Shown one piece after another: positions 1-7,257 of a stretch of 64,000 nucleotides of DNA (position 1 is the first letter of the stretch; the number at the start of each line of letters is the position of its first letter). The stretch is from Okibacterium fritillariae (GTDB taxonomy: Bacteria; Actinomycetota; Actinomycetes; Actinomycetales; Microbacteriaceae). Under the pieces are notes generated by a model, which worked only from the letters and a program-made list of their open reading frames with translations, was not told the DNA's origin and ran no database searches. The stretch covers positions 434,001-498,000 of the forward strand of contig NZ_FUZP01000002.1 of the NCBI RefSeq assembly GCF_900167575.1, given 5' to 3'. Made by a program: the position numbers and the translations under genes.

Positions 1-275
1 ATGGCGCACGCCTCACGGTCTCGGGCGCGCCGTCGTGGCTCGCGACCGCCGGCTCGGGCGATGTGCTGGGCGGAGTCTTGGGCGCGCTCGTGGCCACCCA
101 CCGTGACGCGATCGACGCGGACGCCGGGGCCCTGGCACCCCTGGCCGCCACGGGAGCGCTGCTGCACGCGCGCGCCGCCGAGCTCGCGTCGGCCGGGGGA
201 CCGATCGCGGCGCTCGACGTGGCCGACGCCCTCGGATCGGCCATAAAAAGTTGGCTGAACTCGGCCTCACACTAA
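1..275 (+). CDS. nnrD: ADP-dependent NAD(P)H-hydrate dehydratase, C-terminal fragment
   Basis: The gene enters from the left edge, and only its last 90 or so codons are present (reading frame starts at base 3, stop TAA 273-275). The visible part contains ATAGSGDVLGGVLGALVA, the conserved glycine/aspartate loop of the ribokinase-like NnrD/CARKD fold, where GSGD carries the catalytic Asp. This family uses ADP or ATP to dehydrate the damaged nucleotide NAD(P)HX and restore NAD(P)H. The amphipathic tail ending in IKSWLNSA is typical of family C-termini. Whether an NnrE epimerase domain is fused at the N-terminus cannot be seen. The identification rests on one motif and its position near the C-terminus. 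Confidence 0.82.
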   Translation, partial: GARLTVSGAPSWLATAGSGDVLGGVLGALVATHRDAIDADAGALAPLAATGALLHARAAELASAGGPIAALDVADALGSAIKSWLNSASH

Positions 276-440
276 CGTTCAGGTAACCCATCGGCGTCGC
301 CCGGATTCACGGGCACTTCTCCGACCGCCCCGACATTCCGGGCCCGTGGCGCATAGCCTGTTCATAGAATGTTCCCAGTAGTAGCCGCGGTTCGCTTCCT
401 ACGGTTGAACCACATCTACCGCCACAGGGAGCAGATCACC

Positions 441-941
441 ATGAAGACCAGTACTCGACAGAACACCGCCGTAGCACTCGCCGGAATCGCCGTGATCGGT
501 GGCCTCGCGGGGTGCTCCTCCGCCGGAGCCGACGCCGAGGGCACGGGCAGCACGTCCGGCAGCGGCAGCACGAGCGCGAGCACGCCCGCCGCGGGCGCCA
601 CCTCGGAATCGTCGTCGGGCGCGGCCGGCTCGGGCGCCGACGCCAGCGCGCTGAAAGACGGCACCTACACCGAAGACGGCTCGTACAACTCCCCGGGTGG
701 AGAAGAGTCGATCACCGTGAAGCTGACCCTCGCGGGTGGTGTGGTCGAGGACCTCGACGTCACGTCGAACGCCACCAACCCGAACTCGAAGAAGTATCAG
801 GGCGAGTTCGTCGACGGCATCAACGACATCGTCGTGGGCAAGTCGATCGACGACCTCAACGTGTCGAAGGTGGCCGGGTCGTCGCTCACGAGCGGCGGGT
901 TCAATGACGCCATCGACAAGATCATCGCCGACGCCTCCTAG
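441..941 (+). CDS. FMN-binding domain lipoprotein (predicted flavinylated)
   Basis: A 166-residue exported lipoprotein. The N-terminus MKTSTRQNTA leads into a hydrophobic stretch and a lipobox LAGC with the lipidated Cys at 25. A Ser/Thr/Gly/Ala-rich linker follows to about residue 72, then a single FMN_bind-type domain (about 73-166). The family attaches FMN covalently through an SGAT-x-T-like motif. Here the matching stretch is AGSSLTSGGF (about 145-154), so the acceptor position is Ser148 rather than Thr. The ATG at 441 is chosen over an upstream ATG at 369 because it begins the signal peptide and follows an AGGGAG ribosome site. The stop overlaps the next gene, apbE, by one base, which supports post-export flavinylation by ApbE. 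It is a likely surface electron carrier for the downstream membrane reductase. Confidence 0.88.
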   Translation: MKTSTRQNTAVALAGIAVIGGLAGCSSAGADAEGTGSTSGSGSTSASTPAAGATSESSSGAAGSGADASALKDGTYTEDGSYNSPGGEESITVKLTLAGGVVEDLDVTSNATNPNSKKYQGEFVDGINDIVVGKSIDDLNVSKVAGSSLTSGGFNDAIDKIIADAS

Positions 942-1861
942 TGTCGGGCGAGGCCGTGGCACCGACATCCGCCCCGCGTGGGCCCGAGCCTTACGTTTTC
1001 GACGCCATCGGCACGCGGTGGCAGATCGACACCGACCGTGAGGTGCCAACGGCCCTGCGCCAGGCGATCGCCGCGCGCATCGATCAATTCGACCGCGACT
1101 ACTCGCGATTTCGCGAGGATTCGCTGGTGACGCGGCTGGCGCGGTCGGCGGGGGCCTATCGGGTTCCCGCCGACGCGCAGCCGCTCATCGAGGTGTATGA
1201 GCGGCTCTATCGCGTGACGTCGGGGGCCGTGACGCCGTTCGTCGGGGACGCGCTCGTCTCGTTGGGGTACGACGCGCAGTATTCGCTCGTGCCCGCCGCC
1301 GCCGAGCCCGCCCCCTCGACCGTGCTGCGACTGGCGGATGTCGTCGACGACACGTCCGCGGTGCGGGCCGGGTCCGTCGTGCACACCACGCGTCCCGTGA
1401 CCGTCGACGTCGGCGCGGCCGGTAAGGGCTATCTCGTCGACCTCGTCGTGGCGCTGCTCGATGACGCCGGCTTCGACAGCTTCACGGTAGATGCCTCGGG
1501 CGATCTGTTCCGTCGCGGTGCGCCCATCCGCGTGGCCCTCGAGCATCCGTACGACCCCTCGAAGGCCGTCGGAGTCGTCGAGCTCGGCGACGCCGCCCTG
1601 TGCGCCTCGGCTACCAACCGCCGGGCGTGGGGCAACGGCCTGCACCACGTGATCGACGGCCGCACGGGACTCCCGACGCCGCAGGTCGCCGCCACCTGGG
1701 CGCTCGCGGCCGACGCCCGCACGGCCGACGGCGTGGCCACGGCCCTCTTCTTCACCGACCCGTCGGCACTCCGCGAGGAGTTCGGCGCCGACGGGGTCCG
1801 CATCTTCTCGTCGGGTCGCCTCGAACGCACCCCCACTTTCCAGGGAGAGATCTTCGTATGA
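941..1861 (+). CDS. apbE: FAD:protein FMN transferase (ApbE family)
   Basis: A 306-residue protein beginning GTG inside TAGTG, overlapping the upstream FMN-binding lipoprotein by one base. ApbE enzymes split FAD and attach FMN to a Ser/Thr of exported or membrane proteins. Family features are SGAVTPFVGDALVSLGYD (about 88-105), the nucleotide-binding stretch VGAAGKGYLVDLV (about 157-170), and the metal and FAD region ending with DARTADGVATALFF. There is no obvious signal peptide, so the transferase may act from the cytoplasmic side or be exported non-classically. The end overlaps the next start (ATGA). Its position between its probable substrate (upstream) and a flavoprotein reductase (downstream) makes the role clear. 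Confidence 0.93.
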   Translation: MSGEAVAPTSAPRGPEPYVFDAIGTRWQIDTDREVPTALRQAIAARIDQFDRDYSRFREDSLVTRLARSAGAYRVPADAQPLIEVYERLYRVTSGAVTPFVGDALVSLGYDAQYSLVPAAAEPAPSTVLRLADVVDDTSAVRAGSVVHTTRPVTVDVGAAGKGYLVDLVVALLDDAGFDSFTVDASGDLFRRGAPIRVALEHPYDPSKAVGVVELGDAALCASATNRRAWGNGLHHVIDGRTGLPTPQVAATWALAADARTADGVATALFFTDPSALREEFGADGVRIFSSGRLERTPTFQGEIFV

Positions 1862-3393
1862 AACGACTGCTCGATGTGCGCTTGGGGCGCGTGGGCATGT
1901 ACACCCTCGTGGTGGGCGTGCTGTTCGCTCTCCTCGCGGTCACGCTCATCTTCTCGGTGCTCTCGCCCGACCTCATCTCGTTCGACCCGCTGGTGCTGCT
2001 CGGCAGCGCCGCGGCCGCCGTGCTCACGTGCCTCGTCGCGGGTCGCGTGTTCGGGCTGCTGTTCCGCGTGCGCCCGCAAGACGGCTCGGCCATCATCACG
2101 GGCCTGCTGCTCTTCTTCATCCTGCAGCCGTCGCTCGAACCGGCGGGTCTCGGCGGCATCGTGCTGGCCGGCGCGGTCGCCACGGCGAGCAAGTACGCGC
2201 TCGCGGTGCGGGGACGCCACATCTTCAACCCGGCGGCCTTCGGCGCGTTCTTCGTCACCGTCACGGCCATCGACCCGTCGATCTGGTGGGTGGCCACCAC
2301 GCCGCTGCTGCCGTTCGTGGCCATCGGCGCGTTCCTCATCCTCTACCGCACGCGCCGGCTCGGCATCGGCGGATGGTTCATCCTCGTCTCGCTCGTCATC
2401 GTCACGATCCGCCTGCTCCTCTTCGGCCAGGATGTCGGGGGAGCCGTCGGCACGGCCCTGGCGTCCTACCCGATCATCTTCATCGCGGGTTTCATGCTCT
2501 CGGAGCCGCTCACTCTGCCGCCGAGGCGCTGGCAGCAGTTCGTGGTGGCGACCATCGCGGCCGTGCTGTTCGCCATCCCGTTCAACCTGTTCGAGGTGCT
2601 GTTCTCCTCGCCCGAGCTCGCCCTACTCGTTGCGAACCTCGTGGCCTTCGGCTTCGGTCAGCGCCGCCGCATCCGCCTGAGCCTCGTCGGCCAGCGGCGC
2701 CCGACCCCCGGAACCGTCGAGCTCACGTTCCAGCCGAGCGCGCCCGTGCGCTACCACGCGGGCCAATACCTCGAGGTCACGGTGCCGCACGGACCCGCCG
2801 ACAGGAGGGGCAGCCGCCGCGTGTTCAGTCTCGTCTCGGCGCCGTCGGCCGCGCATCCGACCGATGCGCCGACACCCGTCGCCATCGCATTCAGCCTGCC
2901 CGAGCCGGCATCGTCGCTGAAGCGCGCCCTCGTCAGCCTCGAGCCCGGCCAGCGCATCTCGGCCACGGGGGTGTGGGGCGACTTCCTGCTGCCCGCCGAC
3001 CCGGCCGCGCCCCTGCTGCTCGTCGCCGCGGGCATCGGCGTCACACCCTTCGTCTCGCAGCTGACCGAGGCGCACCGGCGCGGCGAGAAGCGTGACGTCG
3101 TGCTCGTCTACGCCGTGTCGGATGTCGAGGCCCTCGCCTATCTGCCCGAGCTCGAAGCCTCGGGGGCCCGCGTGTTCATCTCGGCGCCCGAAGCACCCGA
3201 CACGCTGCCGACCGGGTGGAAGTACATCGGCGCGGGGCGTATCGACGGCGACCGGCTGCGCGAACACGTGCCCGACCTCACCGCGCGCACGACGCTGATC
3301 TCGGGCCCTCCCGGCCTCGTCGACGCGCTCAAGCCCGCGCTGCGACAGGCCGGTGTGCGCCGGGTTCACAGCGACTACTTCTCCGGGTATTGA
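1858..3393 (+). CDS. NqrB/RnfD-like membrane protein fused to ferredoxin-reductase FAD/NAD domain
   Basis: 511 residues, start ATG overlapping apbE by four bases. Residues about 1-275 form eight to ten membrane segments resembling the NqrB/RnfD family, with HIFNPAAFGAFFV and GFMLSEPLTLPP as the best family landmarks. Residues about 280-511 form a soluble ferredoxin-NADP reductase-type module, with RVFSLVSAP (FAD-binding RxxS-type site), AAGIGVTPFVSQL (NAD(P)H-binding) and a C-terminus YFSGY. The usual covalent-FMN SGAT motif of NqrB is not visible in the membrane part. It is inferred to take electrons from cytosolic NAD(P)H across the membrane to the flavinylated lipoprotein. Each half is recognisable, but the substrate and direction are unknown. 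Confidence 0.85.
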   Translation: MKRLLDVRLGRVGMYTLVVGVLFALLAVTLIFSVLSPDLISFDPLVLLGSAAAAVLTCLVAGRVFGLLFRVRPQDGSAIITGLLLFFILQPSLEPAGLGGIVLAGAVATASKYALAVRGRHIFNPAAFGAFFVTVTAIDPSIWWVATTPLLPFVAIGAFLILYRTRRLGIGGWFILVSLVIVTIRLLLFGQDVGGAVGTALASYPIIFIAGFMLSEPLTLPPRRWQQFVVATIAAVLFAIPFNLFEVLFSSPELALLVANLVAFGFGQRRRIRLSLVGQRRPTPGTVELTFQPSAPVRYHAGQYLEVTVPHGPADRRGSRRVFSLVSAPSAAHPTDAPTPVAIAFSLPEPASSLKRALVSLEPGQRISATGVWGDFLLPADPAAPLLLVAAGIGVTPFVSQLTEAHRRGEKRDVVLVYAVSDVEALAYLPELEASGARVFISAPEAPDTLPTGWKYIGAGRIDGDRLREHVPDLTARTTLISGPPGLVDALKPALRQAGVRRVHSDYFSGY

Positions 3394-3418
3394 TCGGCGG
3401 CGGGGCGCGGCCGAACAA

Positions 3419-3424
3419 TAGGAT
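3419..3424 (+). promoter_or_regulatory. -10 box TAGGAT for a leaderless GT87 gene
   Basis: TAGGAT lies 7 nt before the ATG at 3432, the spacing expected if transcription starts at the start codon. It favours 3432 over the alternative ATG at 3423. Confidence 0.5.
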
Positions 3425-3431
3425 GAGGGCG

Positions 3432-4766
3432 ATGTCTTCCGATCCGTCTTCGTCGTCCGCCGCCGCGCCCCGCTCCGTGCCCCGCTCCGCGCCTGGCTCG
3501 GCGCCAGTCCCGGCCTCCGTCCCGTCTGACGGACTGCTCTGGTCGGCCCCGGTCCTGTGGGTGGCTTTCCTCGTCGTCCACGTCATCGTCTCGCTCGGCG
3601 TCATCTACGCCCCGAACACGCCGCTCAACGACGTCACGGGTGTCTACCTCGGCTGGATGCGCGAGGCGCTCGCCGGGGGACCGGTCGTCGGCATCGACGC
3701 CGTCTGGGTCTACCCCATCGCGGCGCTCGTGCCCATGGCGATCCCGCTTCTCGGCGGCACGAGCGTGGTGGGCTACGGCTTCGCCTGGCTCGTGCTCGTG
3801 GCTGCGTTGGACGCCGTGGCGTTCTGGTTCCTCCTCGGCAGCGCCCAACGCGGCACCCGCACGCGTGCCCGCTGCCTGGCCGCCTGGTGGTGCCTCGCGT
3901 TCCTGCTGCTGTTCGGCGTGATCGGCGTGGCCCGGCTCGATGCGCTCACGGCATCCCTGTCACTCATCGCCATGCTCATCGCCGTGAACCGCCCGATCGT
4001 CGCGTCGGTGCTGCTCGCCGTGGCCACGTGGATCAAGATCTGGCCGGCCGCGATCCTGGCGGCGGCCTTCATCGTGTTGCGCAGTCGCTGGCGCGTGGCC
4101 GCTGCGGCCGCTGGCACCTCGGTCGTCATCGTCGCCGCGGCGCTCGTCGCGGGCTCGGGCCTCACGGTCTTCAGCTTCATCACCGAGCAGACGGGCCGCG
4201 GCATCCAGATCGAATCGCCCGTCGCCGTGCCCTACCTCTGGGCGACGTCGTTCGGGGCGCCCGGTTTCACGACCTACTTCGATCGAGAAATCCTCACCTT
4301 CCAGCTCACCGGAACGGGCGCGGGCGTCGTCTCGACCCTCATGACGCCGCTGCTCGTCATCGCCCTCGCCGTCGTGGCCTGGTTCGGATGGCGCGCCACC
4401 CGGGCCGGCGCCTCGGCCGTGCGCCTCTTCCCCCAGGTGGCCCTCGCGCTCGTGCTGGTGTTCATCGTCTTCAACAAGGTCGGGTCGCCGCAGTACCTCT
4501 CCTGGCTCGTCGCGCCCGTCGCGGCGCTCATCGTGGTCGGCGGCCGGCGCGTGCCCCTGCTGGCCGGACTCACGCTGGTCGTCGCGGCCATGACGCAGAT
4601 CATCTACCCCTACTACTACGACGCGCTCGTGCAGACCCAGACGTGGATGGTGCTGCTCATCACCCTGCGCAACGCCGGCCTCGCCGTCATGCTCGTCATC
4701 GTCGCCGTCGAGATCTGGCGCGCGGGCTCCGAGGCCCGGGCCGCGGTCCCACTCGCATCCGCCTAA
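3432..4766 (+). CDS. polytopic membrane protein, probable GT87/DUF2029 glycosyltransferase
   Basis: About 444 residues. A Ser/Pro/Ala-rich cytoplasmic N-terminus (to about residue 35) is followed by about ten hydrophobic segments. The first extracytoplasmic loop after TM1 contains YAPNTPLNDVTGVYLGW, where an acidic residue sits as in polyprenyl-phosphate-dependent mannosyltransferases (GT-C fold, family 87). KIWPAAILAAAFIVLRSRW is also typical of that family. Its donor would be a polyprenyl-phosphate sugar and its acceptor a cell-envelope glycan, but neither can be read from the sequence. ATG 3432 is preferred over 3423 because of the promoter spacing. The thiamine-binding gene follows 17 bases later with its own strong ribosome site. 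Confidence 0.7.
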   Translation: MSSDPSSSSAAAPRSVPRSAPGSAPVPASVPSDGLLWSAPVLWVAFLVVHVIVSLGVIYAPNTPLNDVTGVYLGWMREALAGGPVVGIDAVWVYPIAALVPMAIPLLGGTSVVGYGFAWLVLVAALDAVAFWFLLGSAQRGTRTRARCLAAWWCLAFLLLFGVIGVARLDALTASLSLIAMLIAVNRPIVASVLLAVATWIKIWPAAILAAAFIVLRSRWRVAAAAAGTSVVIVAAALVAGSGLTVFSFITEQTGRGIQIESPVAVPYLWATSFGAPGFTTYFDREILTFQLTGTGAGVVSTLMTPLLVIALAVVAWFGWRATRAGASAVRLFPQVALALVLVFIVFNKVGSPQYLSWLVAPVAALIVVGGRRVPLLAGLTLVVAAMTQIIYPYYYDALVQTQTWMVLLITLRNAGLAVMLVIVAVEIWRAGSEARAAVPLASA

Positions 4767-4783
4767 CTATCCGAGGAGAAATC

Positions 4784-5095
4784 ATGTTGGTCGCCTTCAG
4801 CGTCGCCCCATCCGGCGGTTCGAACGAGGATGCCTCGGTGCACGACGCCGTGGCCGCCGCCGTCAAGATCGTGCGCGAATCGGGTCTGCCCAACCACACC
4901 GACTCGATGTTCACGACACTCGAGGGGGAGTGGGACGAGGTCTTCGACGTCATCCGCCGCGCCACCGAGGCCGTCGGTGCGTTCGGCCCGCGCGTCTCGC
5001 TCGTGCTGAAGGCCGACATCCGCCCCGGCCACACGGGCGAGCTCACGGGCAAGGTCGACCGTCTCGAGAGCGCCCTCGACCACATCCGGGAGTAG
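4784..5095 (+). CDS. thiamine-binding protein (MTH1187/YkoF-type)
   Basis: A 103-residue cytosolic protein starting ATG after AGGAGAAATC. The opening MLVAFSVAPSGG, the middle TDSMFTTLEGEWDEVFDVI and the end LTGKVDRLESAL match the small alpha/beta thiamine-binding family (formerly DUF77, PF01910). In this family the N-terminal strand and the glycine after SVAP shape a thiamine/HMP pocket in a dimer or tetramer. No transporter or thiamine biosynthesis gene is adjacent, and no THI-box is seen upstream, so the physiological role is open. It probably shares a transcript with the membrane glycosyltransferase upstream. Confidence 0.85.
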   Translation: MLVAFSVAPSGGSNEDASVHDAVAAAVKIVRESGLPNHTDSMFTTLEGEWDEVFDVIRRATEAVGAFGPRVSLVLKADIRPGHTGELTGKVDRLESALDHIRE

Positions 5096-5235
5096 CGCGT
5101 TCGGTGGCGGGGCGGTGCGGTCGCTTGACTCCTCCGCTGCCCGCCGGTCTGTCCGTTTGGCCCTCGCGCCGGGTTGCGGATTCACCGCTTCGCCGCCGCT
5201 TCATCGCCACTCCGTGTCGCCGCCGGAACCCGATG

Positions 5236-5251
5236 ATCGAATCGATTCGAT
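5236..5251. promoter_or_regulatory. 16-bp perfect palindrome, candidate operator
   Basis: ATCGAATCGATTCGAT is its own reverse complement. It covers the region where the -35 of the promoter below should be (about 17 bp upstream of the -10 at 5270), so a bound dimeric repressor would block the MFS gene. No regulator gene is next to it. Confidence 0.6.
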
Positions 5252-5269
5252 TCCGGATCGGAACGCGCC

Positions 5270-5275
5270 TAGACT
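5270..5275 (+). promoter_or_regulatory. -10 box TAGACT, leaderless MFS gene
   Basis: TAGACT ends 6 nt before the ATG at 5282, with no Shine-Dalgarno between them. Confidence 0.55.
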
Positions 5276-5281
5276 GAGCGC

Positions 5282-6571
5282 ATGCCTGCCGCCACCGACG
5301 GGTCGACACCGCTGTCGTCGACCCGCATTCGTCTTGCCCTGATCGCCCTCGCCATCGGGTCGTTCGGCATCGGCACGACCGAGTTCGTCGCCATGGGTCT
5401 GCTGCCCGATATCGCGCGCGACCTGCTGCCCGCGCTCTTCGCCGATTCGGCCGAGCACGCCAACGCCCAGGCCGGCTGGCTCATCAGCGCCTATGCCCTC
5501 GGCGTCGTCGTCGGCGCGCCCACGATCGCGGCCTTCGTCGCCCGCTACCCCCGGCGTTACGTGCTCGTCATCCTGGGCGCGGCCTTCACGATCGCGACCG
5601 TCGCCACGTCGCTCGCGCCCACCTTCGAGACGGTGCTCATCTCGCGTTTCATCGCAGGCATCCCGCACGGCGCCTACTTCGGCATCGCCTCGCTCGTCGC
5701 GGCCCGGCTCATGGGCCCGGGCCGGCGCGCACGCGGCGTTGCCCTCGTCATGTCGGGCCTCACGATCGCCAACATGATCGGCGTGCCGCTCGCCACCTTT
5801 GTCGGCCAATCGTTCGGCTGGCGCTCGGCCTACTTCCTGGTCGCCATCGTCTTCGCCCTCGCCACCGCGGCCGTGTGGTTCGCGGTGCCGCAGCAGCCGG
5901 GCGACGCGGGTCAGACCATGCGCAAAGAGCTCAAGGCGTTCACGCGCGCCCAGGTGTGGTTCGCGCTGCTCATCGGCTCGATCGGTTTCGGCGGTTTCTT
6001 CGCCGTCTACAGCTACATCGCTCCCATCGTCACCGATGTCACGGGCGAGAGCGCCGGCCTCGTGCCCTGGGTGCTGTTCGCCATCGGCCTCGGCATGACC
6101 ATCGGCAATTTCGTGGGCGGCCACATCGCCGACAAGAGCGTCAAGCTCTCGCTCTTCGTGTTCTTCCCGCTCATGCTCGTGGTGCTCGTCGGCCTCGCTC
6201 TCACGGCCGCGTGGCTGCCGGCGCTGTTCTTCTTCGTGTTCGCGACCGGTTTCGCGGCACAGGGCATCGGCCCCACCATCCAGACCCGCTTGATGGATGT
6301 CGCGGGCGACAGCCAATCGATCGCCGCCGCCCTGAACCACTCCGCCCTCAATATCGGCAACGCCCTCGGAGCGTTCCTCGGCGGTGTCACCATCGCGGCC
6401 GGCGCCGGCTACCTCTCGCCCGTCTGGGTGGGCGCCGTGCTGACTGTCGCGGGTATCGCCCTCGCCGTGCTGAGCTACGCCACCGAGAGCCGCAGCGCCG
6501 CATCTCGTGGCGTGAAACCGCTCGACCAGAATGCAGAACGGGCGGATGCCGCAGCATCCACCCGTTCGTAA
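5282..6571 (+). CDS. MFS drug/sugar efflux transporter (DHA1, AraJ/SotB-like)
   Basis: A 429-residue protein with twelve predicted membrane segments. The first segment carries GIGTTEFVAMGLLPDIA, the hallmark of the AraJ/SotB/Cmx branch of DHA1 proton antiporters. ISRFIAGIPHGAYFG is the antiporter motif region of TM5, and AALNHSALNIGNALGAFLGG lies near the C-terminal half. It should export small organic molecules (sugars or drugs) in exchange for protons, but the substrate is unknown. It is transcribed from a leaderless promoter overlapped by a 16-bp palindrome, suggesting a repressor acting in trans. The last codons form one arm of a strong hairpin facing the convergent response-regulator gene. 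Confidence 0.88.
   Translation: MPAATDGSTPLSSTRIRLALIALAIGSFGIGTTEFVAMGLLPDIARDLLPALFADSAEHANAQAGWLISAYALGVVVGAPTIAAFVARYPRRYVLVILGAAFTIATVATSLAPTFETVLISRFIAGIPHGAYFGIASLVAARLMGPGRRARGVALVMSGLTIANMIGVPLATFVGQSFGWRSAYFLVAIVFALATAAVWFAVPQQPGDAGQTMRKELKAFTRAQVWFALLIGSIGFGGFFAVYSYIAPIVTDVTGESAGLVPWVLFAIGLGMTIGNFVGGHIADKSVKLSLFVFFPLMLVVLVGLALTAAWLPALFFFVFATGFAAQGIGPTIQTRLMDVAGDSQSIAAALNHSALNIGNALGAFLGGVTIAAGAGYLSPVWVGAVLTVAGIALAVLSYATESRSAASRGVKPLDQNAERADAAASTRS
6536..6567. terminator. hairpin overlapping the MFS stop codon
   Basis: Arms GAACGGGCGGATGC and GCATCCACCCGTTC pair over 14 positions with one mismatch and a 4-nt loop. It lies between two convergent genes, so it can serve both, but there is no T-run. 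It is unusual in being inside the coding end of the plus-strand gene. Confidence 0.6.
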
Positions 6572-6598
6572 GCTCGCCCTCGCGGGGCCGGCCCGCCG

Positions 6599-7246
6599 CT
6601 AGTCGACGATGATGCCGTCGAGGATGGCGCGCTTGCGCAGCGCCACCTTGGTGCCGACGTCGTGGCCGGCGAGGCGGTACTTCTCGCGGATGCGCTTGAG
6701 GTAGCTCTTGGCCGTCTCTTCCGAGATGCTGAGCTCGAACGCGACCGTCTTGACGGGTTCGCCGGCGGCATAGAGCGCCATGACACGGCGCTCCTGCGCG
6801 CTGAGCTTCGGCCCACCCGACACGGTCGCGTTGAGCGCCAGGTCGAGTTCGGCCGAGATGTAGGACTCGCCGCGGTTGGCGGCACGGATGGCCTCGGCGA
6901 TCATGGAGGCGTCCTCGCTCTTGACGAGGTAGCCGACTGCGCCGGCCGCCAGCGCCTCGCGCACGACGGCGGGGTCGGAGTACGTGCTCATGAGCACGGT
7001 CCTGACGCCGGCGGCCTTCAGCGTGGACAGCTTGAGCGAGACGGGGATGTTGTCCTTGAGGTCGAGGTCGAGCAGCACGACGTCGACGGGGAACTCTTTC
7101 GCGGTCAGGAGTTCGGGCCAGGTGGGCACGGCGACGACCATGTCGATGTCGTCGGCGGCGCTGCGCACCCACTCGGTGAGGGCTCCGAGGAGCATCCTGT
7201 GATCGTCGACGATCGCCAGGCGGATGTTGCTCAGGGTGTTCGGCAT
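6599..7246 (-). CDS. LuxR/NarL-family response regulator
   Basis: 215 residues, start ATG 7246 after AGGAGA. The N-terminal receiver domain (1-120) has the acidic pair in IVDDHRM, the phospho-acceptor Asp in VVLLDLDLKD (about 56), the switch Ser/Thr in LMSTYSDP and the Lys in LVKSED. The C-terminal LuxR helix-turn-helix (about 145-205) shows LSAQERRVMALYAAGEPVK and EETAKSYLKRIREKY. It is the last gene of a minus-strand operon with a membrane protein and a histidine kinase, so it is their cognate output. Targets are unknown. It ends 28 bases from the convergent MFS gene. Confidence 0.93.
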   Translation of the reverse strand: MPNTLSNIRLAIVDDHRMLLGALTEWVRSAADDIDMVVAVPTWPELLTAKEFPVDVVLLDLDLKDNIPVSLKLSTLKAAGVRTVLMSTYSDPAVVREALAAGAVGYLVKSEDASMIAEAIRAANRGESYISAELDLALNATVSGGPKLSAQERRVMALYAAGEPVKTVAFELSISEETAKSYLKRIREKYRLAGHDVGTKVALRKRAILDGIIVD

Positions 7247-7257
7247 CGGTTCTCCTG

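Noticed and set aside
369-440. Longer N-terminus for the FMN-binding lipoprotein from ATG 369
   Set aside because: It would put 24 non-hydrophobic residues before a standard lipoprotein signal peptide, and a good ribosome site precedes ATG 441.
4767-4783. TPP riboswitch before the thiamine-binding gene
   Set aside because: Only 17 bases separate it from the upstream gene, with a plain AGGAG site; no THI-box sequence is present.
5201-6340. 379-codon frame antisense to the MFS gene
   Set aside because: Rich in Arg, Asp, Glu and His with no recognisable domain; the plus-strand MFS gene has clear motifs and a promoter.
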